Shown: positions 8,451 to 18,674, numbered from the stretch's first letter. The stretch is DNA of 64,000 bases from Aquabacterium fontiphilum (GCF_009909205.1 NZ_JAAAPN010000002.1:248001-312000); one strand, 5' to 3'. Numbers and translations are program-made. The notes: generated by a model not told the origin, from the letters alone.

Positions 8451-9503
8451 TCACCACACGACCGGCTCGGGCTCCAGCCGAATGCCGAAGCGCCCATAGA
8501 CGCTTTCCTGAATGGCGCGCGCGAGCGTGACCACTTCGGCACCGCTGGCGCCGCCGCGGTTGACCAGCACCAGCGCCTGCTTCTCATACACACCCGCCCG
8601 GCCGATGGATTTGCCCTTCCAACCGCAGGCGTCGATCAGCCAGCCGGCTGCGAGCTTGAAGCTGCCATCGTCCAGCGGGTAGTGCACGACATGCGGGTCG
8701 CGGCCGATGATGTCGCGGCACTGCTCGGGCGTGACCACCGGGTTCTTGAAGAAGCTGCCCGCGTTGCCAACCACGGCCGGATCGGGTAGCTTGGCACGGC
8801 GGATGGCGCAGATCCAGTCGAAGATCTGCCGCGCGTCGGGCGCCGAGATGCCGGTCTCGGCCACCTTGCGCTCCAGCTCCAGATACCCCAGCACCGGCAC
8901 CCAGGGCCTTGGCAGACGCAGACGAACGTTTGTGATCACGCTCTTGCCAGCCAGCTCGTGCTTGAACACGCTGTCGCGGTAAGCAAAGCGGCACTGTGCG
9001 GCGTCCAGCGTCACCGTGCGCCCGGTGATCAGGTCGATCGCATCGAGCGAGTCGAAGCGGTCTTTGAGCTCGATGCCGTAGGCGCCGATGTTCTGAACAG
9101 GGGCAGCGCCGACGGTCCCGGGAATCAGCGCCATGTTCTCCAACCCTGGCAGACCATGGTCCACACACCAGCTCACCAGTTCGTGCCAGCCCACGCCGGC
9201 CCCCGCCTCGATGATCCAGGCGTCGTCGCGCGTCTCCAGGAGGCGGATGCCGGTGATTTCCATTTTCAGCACGCAGGCGTCCACGTCGCGGGTCAGCACC
9301 AGGTTGCTGCCGCCCCCCAGGACGAACTTGCGCGCGCGCCCCAGTTCCGGGTCGTTGACCACCCGGCGCAGGTCGGCCGCCGAGCGCACGCGCACCAGCG
9401 TGTGGGCGTTCGAAGGCAGGCCAAATGTGTTGAAAGCGCGCAGGCTGGCACCCCGTTCGATATGAAGATCGGAGGGAGGGGCAGCGGCGGGCAGGGCAGA
9501 CAT
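8451..9503 (-). CDS. murB: UDP-N-acetylenolpyruvoylglucosamine reductase
   Basis: MurB is a cytoplasmic FAD enzyme that reduces UDP-GlcNAc-enolpyruvate to UDP-MurNAc in peptidoglycan synthesis. The 350-residue protein matches the E. coli-type (class I) enzyme. It has the early [15 protein letters not shown], the FAD-binding [12 protein letters not shown] and [18 protein letters not shown], the catalytic-serine segment [13 protein letters not shown] and the C-terminal HALVLVN-like [13 protein letters not shown]. The start at 9503 gives the expected N-terminus; longer upstream reading is shadow sequence of yajQ. A possible -10 (GAAAAT) ends six bases before the ATG and no Shine-Dalgarno is visible. 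The start codons of murB and divergent yajQ are only 30 bases apart, so their control regions overlap. Confidence 0.96.
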   Translation of the reverse strand: MSALPAAAPPSDLHIERGASLRAFNTFGLPSNAHTLVRVRSAADLRRVVNDPELGRARKFVLGGGSNLVLTRDVDACVLKMEITGIRLLETRDDAWIIEAGAGVGWHELVSWCVDHGLPGLENMALIPGTVGAAPVQNIGAYGIELKDRFDSLDAIDLITGRTVTLDAAQCRFAYRDSVFKHELAGKSVITNVRLRLPRPWVPVLGYLELERKVAETGISAPDARQIFDWICAIRRAKLPDPAVVGNAGSFFKNPVVTPEQCRDIIGRDPHVVHYPLDDGSFKLAAGWLIDACGWKGKSIGRAGVYEKQALVLVNRGGASGAEVVTLARAIQESVYGRFGIRLEPEPVVW

Positions 9504-9533
9504 GGCAGAATTTTCGCAGACAAAGGAGATTCC

Positions 9534-10025
9534 ATGCCCACTTTCGACACCAAGCTTGACCCGAACCTCGAATCCGTCGGCAACGCCGTGGACACCGCAT
9601 CCAAGGAAATCGGCACCCGTTTCGATTTCAAGGGCACCAGCGCCGCGGTCGAGTTCAACAAGAAGGACAAGCAGGTGACCGTCTTCGGCGACAGCGATTT
9701 CCAGATCGACCAGGTGCGCGACGTGCTCTATAACAAGCTCACCAAGCAGAAGGTCGACATCCGCTTCATGGATGTGGGCAAGATGGAAAAGATCGGCGGC
9801 GACAAGCTCAAGCAGGTCATCACCGTCAAGGCCGGCATTGACGGCGATCTGGCGAAGAAAATCGTCAAGCTGATCAAGGACAGCAAGATGAAGGTGACGG
9901 CCAGCATCCAGGGTGATGTGGTGCGCGTGCAGGGCAACAAACGCGACGATCTCCAGGCCGCCATGGCGCTGATGCGCAAGGACCTGGATGATGTGCCCCT
10001 GTCGTTCGACAACTTCCGCGACTGA
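9534..10025 (+). CDS. yajQ: YajQ-family nucleotide-binding protein
   Basis: This 163-residue protein is of the UPF0234/YajQ family. Homologues have been reported as cyclic di-GMP-binding regulators in Xanthomonas and its relatives and as nucleic-acid binding in E. coli. The family signature is seen in [29 protein letters not shown] and the terminal [18 protein letters not shown] at 9522-9528 supports the ATG at 9534. It is divergent from murB and is followed within seven bases by an aspartic protease gene. Confidence 0.95.
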   Translation: MPTFDTKLDPNLESVGNAVDTASKEIGTRFDFKGTSAAVEFNKKDKQVTVFGDSDFQIDQVRDVLYNKLTKQKVDIRFMDVGKMEKIGGDKLKQVITVKAGIDGDLAKKIVKLIKDSKMKVTASIQGDVVRVQGNKRDDLQAAMALMRKDLDDVPLSFDNFRD

Positions 10026-10032
10026 GCCCGCA

Positions 10033-10683
10033 GTGGTCACGCGCGCACGGCTGGGCTTGGCAGTGGCCCTGATCGGCTGCCTGGGGGCGGCCCAGGCTGC
10101 CAGCGTCGCCATGACGGGGGGCATGGGCAGCAAGGCCCTGCTGGTCATCAATGGCGGCGCGCCCAAGGCCCTCGCGGCGGGCGACACGCATCAGGGCGTG
10201 AAGGTCGTGAGCGTGGCCAACGACCGGGTCACGATCGAGGTCAACGGCCGGCGTGACACCGTGATGCTGGGTGGGGCTCCGGTCAGCGTGGGTGCTGGCG
10301 CGGTGGCTGGTGGGGGACGCGAAATCGTATTGCACGCCAGTTCCGGCGGCCATTTCGTGACTCAGGGCAGCATCAACGGCCGCAGCACCCGGTTCATGGT
10401 CGACACGGGGGCCACCACGATCGCCATGGGAGCGGACGAGGCGCGCCGGCTGGGCATCCAGTTCGAGAGCGGCGAGCCTTTCTATGGCAGCACGGCCAAC
10501 GGCACGGTGCGCGGCTACCGGGTGCAGTTGCGCTCGGTGCGCATCCAGGAAGTCGAGGTGTTCGGCGTCGAGGCGGCTGTGCTGCCGCAACCCATGCCCT
10601 ATATCCTGCTGGGTAACTCCTTCTTGAGCCGCTTTCAGATGAAGCGCGAGAACGAGCAACTCACGCTCAGCCGCCGCTTCTGA
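10033..10683 (+). CDS. Exported retropepsin-like aspartic protease (TIGR02281-type)
   Basis: This 216-residue protein starts at GTG 10033, just after yajQ, and has a signal peptide (basic TRAR, then LGLAVALIGCLGAAQA). The C-terminal half carries the single-domain aspartic protease signature FMVDTGATTIAMG with catalytic D124, a later ILLGNSFLSRF segment and the flap-like GTVRGYRV region, typical of clan AA proteases that act as homodimers. The N-terminal portion (about 25-90) is a small beta-rich domain. No Shine-Dalgarno is clear; translation may depend on re-initiation after yajQ. Substrate and location (periplasm or outer leaflet side) are inferred from the signal peptide only. Confidence 0.85.
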   Translation: MVTRARLGLAVALIGCLGAAQAASVAMTGGMGSKALLVINGGAPKALAAGDTHQGVKVVSVANDRVTIEVNGRRDTVMLGGAPVSVGAGAVAGGGREIVLHASSGGHFVTQGSINGRSTRFMVDTGATTIAMGADEARRLGIQFESGEPFYGSTANGTVRGYRVQLRSVRIQEVEVFGVEAAVLPQPMPYILLGNSFLSRFQMKRENEQLTLSRRF

Positions 10684-10723
10684 GCGGCCCACTTTCAAGG
10701 CTGCAAGGCGCCTTCCACATTTC

Positions 10724-11479
10724 ATGGCCAAGAAACCCCGCTTGCCCGCCGGGCACGCCCCGCTGGATCAGATCCTGTTCGCCCAGGGCTTTGGCGCCCG
10801 CCGCACCTGTGAGGGGCTGATCCTCCACGGCCTTGTGCAGGTCAATGGCGAGGTGGTCGACGATCCCGATGCCGTCTTTCCTGAAGACGGGCTGGTGCTG
10901 AGCGTGGAGGGCCAGCCCTGGGTCACCCACGTGCGGGCGCTGGTGATGTTGCACAAGCCGCCCGGCTACGAGTGCTCGCTCAAGCCGGGTGCCTGGCCCG
11001 GGGTGCACAACCTGCTGCCGGCGCCGTTGCGACAGCGCGGCCTGCAGCCGGTGGGCCGGCTGGATCAGGACACCACCGGCCTGCTGTTGATGACCGACGA
11101 CGGCCCGTTGCTGCACAAGCTGACCTCGCCCAAACACCATGTGCCCAAGGTGTACGAGGTGACCTGCAAGCACCCCGTGACCCAGGCCATGTGCGACAAG
11201 CTGCTCAAGGGCGTGGTGCTGGACGACGACCCCGAGCCGGTGGCCGCTGCCGCAGCCGAGCGGGTGGTGGCCGAAGGTGATGAAACCGGCGCCGAGACGC
11301 TGCACCTGCGCCTGACCCTGCTGCAGGGCAAGTACCACCAGGTCAAGCGCATGGTGGCGGCGGTGGGCAACCGGGTCGAGGGGCTGCACCGCAGCCAGAT
11401 CGGCCGCCTGACCCTGCCGGCCGACCTGGCGCCCGGGCAGTGGCGCTGGATTGACGACCCCGCCGTGGTGCTGCCCTGA
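10724..11479 (+). CDS. rsuA: 16S rRNA pseudouridine synthase, RsuA family
   Basis: This 251-residue protein has an N-terminal S4 RNA-binding domain (about 12-60) and a pseudouridine synthase domain with the catalytic motif GRLDQDTTGLLL (D114). Other family segments are MLHKPPGYECS, KVYEVTCKHPV and GKYHQVKRMVAAVGN. The best family match is RsuA, which makes pseudouridine 516 in 16S rRNA; the RluE/RluF subgroups are close alternatives. The ATG at 10724 lies 40 bases after the protease gene and lacks a strong Shine-Dalgarno sequence. Confidence 0.88.
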   Translation: MAKKPRLPAGHAPLDQILFAQGFGARRTCEGLILHGLVQVNGEVVDDPDAVFPEDGLVLSVEGQPWVTHVRALVMLHKPPGYECSLKPGAWPGVHNLLPAPLRQRGLQPVGRLDQDTTGLLLMTDDGPLLHKLTSPKHHVPKVYEVTCKHPVTQAMCDKLLKGVVLDDDPEPVAAAAAERVVAEGDETGAETLHLRLTLLQGKYHQVKRMVAAVGNRVEGLHRSQIGRLTLPADLAPGQWRWIDDPAVVLP

Positions 11480-11490
11480 GCGGCTAGGCG

Positions 11491-11496
11491 GATAAT
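11491..11496 (+). promoter_or_regulatory. Predicted leaderless promoter -10 for ribF
   Basis: GATAAT ends seven bases before the ribF ATG (11504), which would put transcription start at or within a base of the ATG. The intervening bases contain no Shine-Dalgarno. No good -35 is visible. Confidence 0.5.
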
Positions 11497-11503
11497 CCAC
11501 CCC

Positions 11504-12490
11504 ATGCAAGTCTTTCGTGGTTTTCACCATGCGGCGCTCGCGCCTGCGTGCGCCCTGACGATCGGTAATTTCGACGGGGTCCACCGGGGGCACCAGGCCA
11601 TGCTGGCGCTGCTGCGCAGCGAGGCCCAGCACCGCGGGCTGCCGGCCACCGTGCTGACCTTCGAGCCCCATCCGCGCGATTACTTCGCCCAATTGGCAGG
11701 CAAACCCGAGTTGGCGCCGGCCCGCATCGCCACCTTGCGCGACAAGCTTTATGAGCTGGAACGCTGCGGCGTGGACCAGGTCGTGATCGTGCCGTTTGAC
11801 CAGCGGCTGGCCGCGCTCACCCCCGAGGCCTTCATCCAGCAGGTCATCGTCGACGGCCTGCGCGCGCGCTATGTGCTGGTGGGCGACGACTTCCGCTTCG
11901 GCGCCAAGCGGGCCGGTGATTACGCCATGCTGGATGCCGCCGGCGAAGCTGGCGGGTTCGACGTGGCCCGCATGATGAGTTACGAGGTGCACGGCCTGCG
12001 CGTGTCGTCGTCGGTGGTGCGCGAGGCCTTGAGCGCCGGTGACATGGCGCGCGTGGCCATGCTGCTGGGCCGCCCCTACACCGTCAGCGGCCATGTGGTG
12101 CATGGGCAGAAGCTCGGCCGCAGCCTGGATTGCCGCACGCTCAACGTGCGTTTTGGCCATGAGAAGCCAGCCACCACAGGGATCTTCGTCGTGCGCACCC
12201 ACGGCCTGGCGAACGAGCCGCTCGAGGGCGTGGCCAGCCTGGGCGTGCGCCCCACGGTAACCGAAGCCGGCCGGGTGCTGCTGGAGGTGCATTGCTTCGA
12301 TTGGCCCGCCGCCCTGGGCAGCGAAGGGGGCTACGGTAAAATCGTGCGCGTGGAACTCCTGCACAAGCTCCGAGACGAAGCCCGCTATGACGGGCTGGAG
12401 GCCTTGCAGGCGGCCATCCACAAGGACATCGCCGACGCCAAGGGCTTTTTCCAGGCGCAGCGCCGCCAGACCACCCGCGACCGAATTTGA
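11504..12490 (+). CDS. ribF: Bifunctional riboflavin kinase / FAD synthetase
   Basis: RibF phosphorylates riboflavin to FMN and adenylylates FMN to FAD. The 328-residue protein has the N-terminal nucleotidyltransferase domain with TIGNFDGVHRGHQAML (about 19-34), TFEPHPRDYF and LVGDDFRFGAKRAGD, then the C-terminal kinase domain with GRPYTVSGHVVHGQKLGR, a PTVTEAG segment and the terminal kinase helix ending KLRDEARYDGLEALQAAIHKDI. The order ribF-ileS-lspA is the classical proteobacterial arrangement. Its promoter architecture suggests a leaderless mRNA. Confidence 0.96.
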   Translation: MQVFRGFHHAALAPACALTIGNFDGVHRGHQAMLALLRSEAQHRGLPATVLTFEPHPRDYFAQLAGKPELAPARIATLRDKLYELERCGVDQVVIVPFDQRLAALTPEAFIQQVIVDGLRARYVLVGDDFRFGAKRAGDYAMLDAAGEAGGFDVARMMSYEVHGLRVSSSVVREALSAGDMARVAMLLGRPYTVSGHVVHGQKLGRSLDCRTLNVRFGHEKPATTGIFVVRTHGLANEPLEGVASLGVRPTVTEAGRVLLEVHCFDWPAALGSEGGYGKIVRVELLHKLRDEARYDGLEALQAAIHKDIADAKGFFQAQRRQTTRDRI

Positions 12491-12501
12491 CGCGGGCGTC
12501 C

Positions 12502-12541
12502 GTCCGCATCAGCGCCAGCGCCCTCGGGCTGGCGTGCGGAC
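12502..12541 (+). other. Strong stem-loop in the ribF-ileS gap (ileS leader candidate)
   Basis: Two stacked perfect 7-base-pair stems: GTCCGCA (12502-12508) with TGCGGAC (12535-12541), and CGCCAGC (12513-12519) with GCTGGCG (12528-12534). They are separated by a 4-base bulge (TCAG) on the 5' side and closed by an 8-base loop. There is no T tract, so it is not a simple terminator. It lies 108 bases before the ileS ATG and may be a leader or processing structure. Confidence 0.6.
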
Positions 12542-12648
12542 ATGCAGGTCTCGCCCGCCTGCGCTCCCTGCCTTGCGTCGGCCGTCCGTGGCCTGATGCC
12601 CTGCACATCGCCGAGTCCTGAAGCGGGAGTCGGCCTCTAGAGATTGCC

Positions 12649-15570
12649 ATGAGCCAAGACAACCCAGCCAAGCCCGCCAACCCGAAAAAAGGCGGTGCCG
12701 AGGCGCCCGAGTCGACCTACCGCGCCACGCTGAACATGCCCGATACCCCCTTCCCGATGCGGGGGGACCTGCCCAAGCGCGAGCCGGGCTGGGTGGCCGA
12801 TTGGGAAAAGAACGATCTGTACGGCAAGCTGCGCGCCGCGCGCCAGGGCGCGAAGAAGTTCGTGCTGCACGACGGTCCGCCCTATGCCAACGGCAACATC
12901 CACATCGGTCACGCCGTCAACAAGGTCCTCAAGGACATGATCGTCAAGGCCCGCCAGTTGGCCGGCTACGACGCCATCTATGTGCCCGGCTGGGACTGCC
13001 ACGGCCTGCCCATCGAGAACCAGATCGAAAAAACGCACGGCCGCAACCTGAGCCGCGACGACGTGCAGGCCAAGGCCCGCGTGTATGCCGGCGAGCAGAT
13101 CGACGGGCAGCGTGCGGACTTCAAGCGCTTGGGCGTGCTGGGCGACTGGGCCCACCCCTACCTGACCATGAACTTCGGCAACGAGGCCAACGAGATCCGG
13201 GCCTTGAAGAAGATCATGGAGCGGGGCTTTGTCTATCGCGGGCTCAAGCCCGTGTACTGGTGCTTCGATTGCGGCTCGTCACTGGCCGAGTTCGAGATCG
13301 AGTACATGGACAAGAAGTCCAACACGCTGGACGTGGCCTTCCTGTGCGCTGAGCCTGAGAGGCTGGCCGCCGCCTTTGGCGTGAGCAGCCTCGCCAAGGA
13401 CGCCTTCACCGTGATCTGGACCACCACCGCGTGGACGATCCCGGCCAACCAGGCGCTGAACATGCACGCCGAGCTGAGCTACGCCCTGGTCGACACACCC
13501 AAGGGCCTGCTGGTGCTGGCCGAAAGCCTGGTTGAAAAAGCCACGGCCCGCTACGGCTTCGAGCCCGAGCAGGTCAAGGTGCTGGCCACCACCTCCGGCG
13601 CCAAGCTGGAAGGCCTGAAGTTCAAGCACCCCCTGGCGCATGTGGATGCCGGTTACGACCGCCTGAGCCCGGTCTACCTGGCCGACTACGTCAGCGCCGA
13701 AGACGGCACGGGCATCGTGCACGCGGCGCCCGCCTATGGCGTGGATGACTTCAACAGCTGCGTCACTCACGGCCTGAAGTTCGACGACATCCTCAACCCG
13801 GTGCAAGGCAATGGCGTGTACAGCGCCGACCTGCCTCTGTTCGGCGGTCAGCACATCTGGAAGGCCGTGCCTGTCATCCTCGAGGCGCTGAACGACGCCG
13901 GCCGCCTGCTGGCCACCAAAGAGATCACCCACAGCTACCCGCACTGCTGGCGCCACAAGACGCCGGTGATCTACCGCGCCGCGGCGCAGTGGTTCGTGCG
14001 CATGGACGAAGGCGACGGTGTGTTCACGGCCGACAAGGCCCCCAAGACCTTGCGCCAGACCGCGCTGGATGCCATCGACCAGACCACCTTCTACCCCGAG
14101 AATGGCCGCGCCCGCCTGCGCGACATGATCGCCAACCGCCCCGACTGGTGCATCAGCCGCCAGCGCAACTGGGGCGTGCCGCTGCCGTTCTTCCTGCACA
14201 AGGTGACGGGCGAGTTGCACCCCGATACGCCCGCGCTGATGGACCGTGCCGCCGCACTGGTGGAGCAAGGCGGCGTTGAGGCCTGGGCCAAGCTGGATCC
14301 GGCCGAATGGCTGGGTGAGCAAGCCAGCGAGTACAGCAAGTCCACCGACATCCTGGACGTGTGGTTCGACTCGGGCACCACCTTCTTCCACGTGCTCAAC
14401 AGCGAGCGTGGCAGCCATGCGCTGGCCGGCCATGCCGACGGCCCCGAGGCCGACCTCTACCTGGAAGGCCACGACCAGCACCGGGGCTGGTTCCACAGCT
14501 CGCTGCTGGCCGCTTGCGCCATCTATGGCCGCGCGCCCTACAAGGGCCTGCTGACGCACGGCTTCACCGTCGACGGCCAGGGCCGCAAGATGTCGAAGTC
14601 GGTCGGTAATGTGGTGGCGCCGCAAGAGATCAGCAACAAGATGGGCGCCGAGATCATCCGCCTGTGGGCGGCCTCGACCGACTACTCCGGCGACCTGGGC
14701 ATCGACGACAAGATCCTCGCCCGCGTGGTGGACGCCTACCGCCGCATCCGCAACACGCTGCGCTTCCTGCTGGCCAACACGTCGGATTTCAACCCCGACA
14801 CCGATGCCGTGCCGCTCAGCGAGCTGCTCGAGATCGACCGCTACGCCCTGGCCCGTGCCTCGCAGCTGCAGGAAGACATCCTGGCGCACTACGAGCGCTA
14901 CGAGTTCCACCCCGTGGTGGCCAAGCTGCAGGTCTACTGCTCGGAAGACCTGGGCGCCTTCTATCTCGACGTGCTGAAGGACCGCCTCTACACCACCGGC
15001 GCGAAGAGCCACGCACGGCGCAGCGCCCAGACCGCGCTGTGGCACATCACCCATGCGATGCTGCGCTGGATGGCCCCTTTCCTGAGCTTCACGGCCGAAG
15101 AGGCCTGGAAGATCTTCCAGGCTGGCCATGGTCAGACCGAGACCATCTTCACCGAGACCTACTGGGACTTCCGCGAGGCCGACAAGGACACCGAATTGCT
15201 GGCCAAGTGGACGCGCATCCGCGCCTTCCGTGAAGAGGTCAACCGCCAGATTGAAGAGGTGCGCACGCGTGGTGAGGTGGGCGCCTCGCTGCAGGCCAAT
15301 CTGTTCGTGACCATCAACGCCGATGACGCCCGCCTGCTCGCCGATCTGCGCAGCCTGGGCGACGACCTGAAGTTCGTCTTCATCGTCTCGGGCGTGGAGC
15401 TGGCAGAAGGCCATTCGACCCAGATCGAGGTGAACCCGTCGAAGGCCGTCAAGTGCGAGCGTTGCTGGCACTACCGCGACGACGTCGGCATCAACCCTGC
15501 GCACCCGACCATTTGCGGGCGCTGTGACACCAACCTCCACGGCGCGGGTGAACACCGCGTGCACGCGTGA
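12649..15570 (+). CDS. ileS: Isoleucyl-tRNA synthetase
   Basis: IleRS charges tRNA-Ile and edits misactivated valine. The 973-residue class I synthetase has the HIGH motif HIGH at 85-88 ([12 protein letters not shown]), the KMSKS motif at 647-651 ([10 protein letters not shown]), the WDCHGLPIE segment and the CP1 editing domain ([12 protein letters not shown]). The C-terminal zinc finger, CERCWHY followed by CGRCDTN, identifies the bacterial type 1 enzyme. A hydrophilic N-terminal lead of about 20 residues is slightly longer than in E. coli. Its TGA shares a base with the ATG of lspA (TGATG), so the two are translationally coupled. Confidence 0.98.
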   Translation: MSQDNPAKPANPKKGGAEAPESTYRATLNMPDTPFPMRGDLPKREPGWVADWEKNDLYGKLRAARQGAKKFVLHDGPPYANGNIHIGHAVNKVLKDMIVKARQLAGYDAIYVPGWDCHGLPIENQIEKTHGRNLSRDDVQAKARVYAGEQIDGQRADFKRLGVLGDWAHPYLTMNFGNEANEIRALKKIMERGFVYRGLKPVYWCFDCGSSLAEFEIEYMDKKSNTLDVAFLCAEPERLAAAFGVSSLAKDAFTVIWTTTAWTIPANQALNMHAELSYALVDTPKGLLVLAESLVEKATARYGFEPEQVKVLATTSGAKLEGLKFKHPLAHVDAGYDRLSPVYLADYVSAEDGTGIVHAAPAYGVDDFNSCVTHGLKFDDILNPVQGNGVYSADLPLFGGQHIWKAVPVILEALNDAGRLLATKEITHSYPHCWRHKTPVIYRAAAQWFVRMDEGDGVFTADKAPKTLRQTALDAIDQTTFYPENGRARLRDMIANRPDWCISRQRNWGVPLPFFLHKVTGELHPDTPALMDRAAALVEQGGVEAWAKLDPAEWLGEQASEYSKSTDILDVWFDSGTTFFHVLNSERGSHALAGHADGPEADLYLEGHDQHRGWFHSSLLAACAIYGRAPYKGLLTHGFTVDGQGRKMSKSVGNVVAPQEISNKMGAEIIRLWAASTDYSGDLGIDDKILARVVDAYRRIRNTLRFLLANTSDFNPDTDAVPLSELLEIDRYALARASQLQEDILAHYERYEFHPVVAKLQVYCSEDLGAFYLDVLKDRLYTTGAKSHARRSAQTALWHITHAMLRWMAPFLSFTAEEAWKIFQAGHGQTETIFTETYWDFREADKDTELLAKWTRIRAFREEVNRQIEEVRTRGEVGASLQANLFVTINADDARLLADLRSLGDDLKFVFIVSGVELAEGHSTQIEVNPSKAVKCERCWHYRDDVGINPAHPTICGRCDTNLHGAGEHRVHA

Positions 15571-16088
15571 TGGCCAAGAAGTCTTCTGCCGGCAACCCCG
15601 GCCTGCTGCCCTGGTTGGGCATCGCCTTCATCATCATCCTGTTGGACCAGTTCACCAAGACGCTGATCGTGGGCTACTTCCAGCTCGGCGACAGCCGTGA
15701 GGTCTTCTCGTTCTTCAACGTGGTGAGGGTGCACAACCACGGCGCCGCGTTCTCGATGCTGGCCGGAGCCGGAGGCTGGCAGCGCTGGTTCTTTGTCGGG
15801 CTGGGCGTGGTTGCCGTCGGTTTCATGCTTTACATGCTGCGTCAGCATGGCGGCCAGCGCCTGTTTGCCTGGGCGCTGACGCTGATCATGGGCGGGGCGG
15901 TGGGCAATGTGATCGACCGGCTCATACACGGCTACGTGGTCGACTTCCTCGACTTCCACTTCGCCTTTCTGACGCCCGTCTTTCATGGCGGGCACTTCCC
16001 CTCATTCAACATCGCCGACGTGGCGATCACGGTGGGGGCCATGCTGCTGATCGCCGACGAGATTCGCCGAGTGAGACAAGGCGGCTGA
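15570..16088 (+). CDS. lspA: Lipoprotein signal peptidase II
   Basis: LspA is the inner-membrane aspartic peptidase that removes lipoprotein signal peptides after diacylglyceryl modification. The 172-residue protein has four predicted membrane segments and both conserved regions: [13 protein letters not shown], and [22 protein letters not shown], which contains the two catalytic Asp residues. Its ATG overlaps the ileS stop by one base. Several lipoprotein substrates are encoded in this window (CsgG-like, LptM, PilP). Confidence 0.97.
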   Translation: MAKKSSAGNPGLLPWLGIAFIIILLDQFTKTLIVGYFQLGDSREVFSFFNVVRVHNHGAAFSMLAGAGGWQRWFFVGLGVVAVGFMLYMLRQHGGQRLFAWALTLIMGGAVGNVIDRLIHGYVVDFLDFHFAFLTPVFHGGHFPSFNIADVAITVGAMLLIADEIRRVRQGG

Positions 16089-16180
16089 GCCCCGCACGGT
16101 GTGGGGATAAGCCCCGCATGGCAGTGTCAGAGGCCTGTGCTACGCTGAATGCAGCACATTGACTCTGACACCTGTTCACC

Positions 16181-17329
16181 ATGCCTGGCCTGCTGCCCCA
16201 CATCGATCCCGACGGACTGCTGGAGTTTTCGGTCGTCTACACCGACCGCGCGCTCAACCACATGTCCAAGCGCTTCCAGGGCGTGATGACTGACATCTCG
16301 GCCATGCTCAAGCGCGTGTACCACTCCCATTCCGCGGTGCTGGTGCCGGGCAGTGGCACCTTCGGCATGGAGTCGGTCGCGCGCCAGTTCGCGCATGACA
16401 AGCATGTGCTCGTGATCCGCAACGGCTGGTTCAGCTATCGCTGGACGCAGATCTTCGACATGGGCCGCATTCCGGCCAGCCACACCGTGATGAAGGCGCG
16501 CCGCATCGGCGACGGCCCCCAGGCGCCGTGGGCGCCGGCTCCCATCGACGAGGTCGTGGCCACCATTGCGCGAGAGAAGCCCGCTTTGGTGTTCGCGCCG
16601 CATGTGGAGACGGCGGCTGGCATGATCCTGCCGGATGACTACCTCAAGGCCGTGGCCGATGCGGTGCACGCTGTGGGCGGGCTGTTTGTGCTCGATTGCA
16701 TCGCCTCGGGCGCGATGTGGGTCGACATGCAGGCCACGGGCGTGGACGTGCTGATCAGCGCACCGCAGAAGGGTTGGAGCAGCTCGCCCTGTTGCGCCAT
16801 GGTGATGCTCAGCCAGCGCGCCCGCGAGGCCATCGACGCCACGCAGAGCTCCACCTTCGCGATGGATCTGAAGAAGTGGCTTCAGATCATGGAAACCTAT
16901 GAGGGCGGCGGCCACGCCTACCACTCGACCATGCCCACCGACGCACTGGTGCGTCTGCGCGAGGCCATGGCCGAGACCGAGGCCTATGGCTACGAGAAGG
17001 TGCGACAGGAGCAGATCGCGCTGGGGCGCGAGGTGCGCGCGCTGACCGTGCGCCATGGCTTCCCGAGCGTGGCGGCCGAGGGCTTCCAGGCCCCGGGCGT
17101 GGTAGTGAGCTACACCACCGACCCAGACATCCAGAACAGCAAGAAGTTCCTCGCGATGGGCCTGCAGACGGCCGCCGGCGTGCCGCTGCAATGCGACGAG
17201 CCGGCCGATTTCCGCAGCTTCCGCATCGGGCTGTTCGGGCTGGAGAAGTGGCACAACGTGCCGCGCACCGTGCAACAGCTGTCGGAAGCGCTGGCGGCCG
17301 TGGCGCCGGCGCAGGCCGCAGCGGCCTGA
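16181..17329 (+). CDS. Class V aminotransferase (alanine/serine-glyoxylate type)
   Basis: This 382-residue PLP enzyme is related to alanine-glyoxylate and serine-glyoxylate aminotransferases. The PLP Schiff-base lysine is K197 in SAPQKGWSSSP. The cofactor phosphate pocket PGSGTFGMESV and the conserved HVETAAGM and VLDCIASGAMWVDM segments are present. The N-terminal FSVVYTDRALNHMSKRF departs from the usual PGP start, so the exact substrate pair is uncertain. It stands alone between lspA and an efflux operon. The start lacks a clear Shine-Dalgarno. A weak hairpin follows the stop. Confidence 0.88.
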   Translation: MPGLLPHIDPDGLLEFSVVYTDRALNHMSKRFQGVMTDISAMLKRVYHSHSAVLVPGSGTFGMESVARQFAHDKHVLVIRNGWFSYRWTQIFDMGRIPASHTVMKARRIGDGPQAPWAPAPIDEVVATIAREKPALVFAPHVETAAGMILPDDYLKAVADAVHAVGGLFVLDCIASGAMWVDMQATGVDVLISAPQKGWSSSPCCAMVMLSQRAREAIDATQSSTFAMDLKKWLQIMETYEGGGHAYHSTMPTDALVRLREAMAETEAYGYEKVRQEQIALGREVRALTVRHGFPSVAAEGFQAPGVVVSYTTDPDIQNSKKFLAMGLQTAAGVPLQCDEPADFRSFRIGLFGLEKWHNVPRTVQQLSEALAAVAPAQAAAA

Positions 17330-17353
17330 CACGCCACCGCCTCCTTGGCACAA

Positions 17354-17372
17354 CCCGGCCGTGGTGGTCGGG
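17354..17372 (+). terminator. Weak terminator-like hairpin after the aminotransferase
   Basis: CCCGGCC (17354-17360), loop GTGGT, GGTCGGG (17366-17372) with one G-T pair, followed by CTTTA rather than a full T tract. It would separate the aminotransferase from the efflux genes. Confidence 0.4.
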
Positions 17373-17441
17373 CTTTACGCGACCCTTGCCGCGAGCCGGT
17401 TCGCCAGCGCTTAGCATCGGGGCTCCATACAGGAGCAGGGC

Positions 17442-18674
17442 ATGCGTGTGACGTTGGCGGCGACTCACCTGCGCCGATGGCTGCCGTGGGCAGTGGTGGG
17501 TGCATTGGCGGTGGTGGCTTGGGGGCTGTGGGCCCAGGGGCGTGATGCGGGCGGCACGGGGCCGAAGCGGGCTGCAGCGCCCGCCCCGGTGCGCGTGGCC
17601 ACCGTGGGGCAAGAAGATGTGGTCGCCGAGGTGCAGGCGGTCGGCATGGTGCAGGCCGCGGCGCAGGTCGTCGTGCGCCCACGTGTCGAAGGCCTGCTGG
17701 CCAGCGTGGCGTTTCGCGAAGGACAACTGCTGCGCCAGGGCGAGGTCATCGCCCGGCTCGATGACCGCGAGGCGCGCGCCGAGGTGGCCCGCTGGCAGGC
17801 AGAAGTCGACCGGCTGACGCACCAGCTCACACTCGCCCGAGCAGACCAGCAACGTTACGACGATCTGGCCAGCCAGGCGGCAGTCTCCACCCAGCAGCGT
17901 GACCAACAGGCCGCACAAACCCGCCAGATCGATGCCCAGCGCCGCGCAGCACAAGCCAGTCTGGCCGCCGCGAAAGTGCAGCTCGACCATACCGTGATCC
18001 GAGCGCCCATCAGCGGTCGCGCCGGGCTCAAGGGCGTGGATCCGGGCAATCTGGTGCGACCCTCCGATGAGCGCGGGCTGCTTACCATCACGCGGCTGGA
18101 TCCAGTGCATGTGGTGTTTGCCGTGCCCCAGGCGCGCTGGCAGGCCGTGCGCGAGGCCTTGCAGACGCCGGGCGGCGACGCCGTGCCGGTGCGCCTGAGC
18201 GAGGGGCCGGAGGGCGCGCAGAATGCGACCGCCGGTGCGGCGGCGCCGCTCATGGGCCGCGTGCTCACGCGCGACAACCAGATCGATGCCGCCACGGGCA
18301 CCTTGCGCCTCAAGGCCGAATTCGCCAACGCCGACGAGCGCCTGCTGCCGGGGCAGCCGGTCACCGTGCGCCTGCCGGTCCAGACCTGGCGCCAGACGCT
18401 GGTGGTGCCGGCCGCGGCGCTGCAGCAGGGCCTGCGCGGGCCCATGGTGTGGCGCCTGAAGCCGGGTGATGGCGCGCTGCAGGCCGAGCCCGTGTGGATC
18501 GAGGTGCGCTGGCAGGACGACGCGCGTGTGGCCGTGGTCAGCGGGCTGGCGGCGGGCGACCGTGTGGTGGTCGATGGTCATGCGCGACTGAAGCCGGGCG
18601 CACCGGTGCGCGTGCTGACACAAGAGGGTGCGAAAGAGGGGACGCAGGAGGGCCGCGATGGCGACAGCCGCTGA
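17442..18674 (+). CDS. RND efflux periplasmic adaptor (membrane fusion protein)
   Basis: This 410-residue AcrA/MdtA-type subunit has an N-terminal membrane anchor (WLPWAVVGALAVVAWGLWA). It then has the biotin-lipoyl hairpin halves (VVRPRVEGLLASVAFREGQLLRQGEVIARLDD and ... LDHTVIRAPISGRAGL) flanking a coiled coil, and a beta-barrel domain (LLTITRLDPVHVVFAVPQ). It bridges the RND pump to an outer-membrane channel. AGGAG lies just upstream of the ATG. The permease gene starts inside its last 17 bases, so both are made together; no outer-membrane factor is encoded here. Substrates are unknown, and there is no adjacent regulator. Confidence 0.94.
   Translation: MRVTLAATHLRRWLPWAVVGALAVVAWGLWAQGRDAGGTGPKRAAAPAPVRVATVGQEDVVAEVQAVGMVQAAAQVVVRPRVEGLLASVAFREGQLLRQGEVIARLDDREARAEVARWQAEVDRLTHQLTLARADQQRYDDLASQAAVSTQQRDQQAAQTRQIDAQRRAAQASLAAAKVQLDHTVIRAPISGRAGLKGVDPGNLVRPSDERGLLTITRLDPVHVVFAVPQARWQAVREALQTPGGDAVPVRLSEGPEGAQNATAGAAAPLMGRVLTRDNQIDAATGTLRLKAEFANADERLLPGQPVTVRLPVQTWRQTLVVPAAALQQGLRGPMVWRLKPGDGALQAEPVWIEVRWQDDARVAVVSGLAAGDRVVVDGHARLKPGAPVRVLTQEGAKEGTQEGRDGDSR

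Noticed and set aside
9504-10187. Upstream extension of murB through yajQ
   Set aside because: It is antisense to yajQ; the murB family N-terminus begins at 9503.
12491-12648. T-box-like riboswitch before ileS
   Set aside because: There is a strong hairpin but no T-box sequence, no terminator and the organism is a betaproteobacterium.
13279-15564. Long open frame antisense to ileS
   Set aside because: High GC leaves the antisense frame open; its translation is His/Gln/Val-rich shadow sequence without any domain, and ileS is certain.
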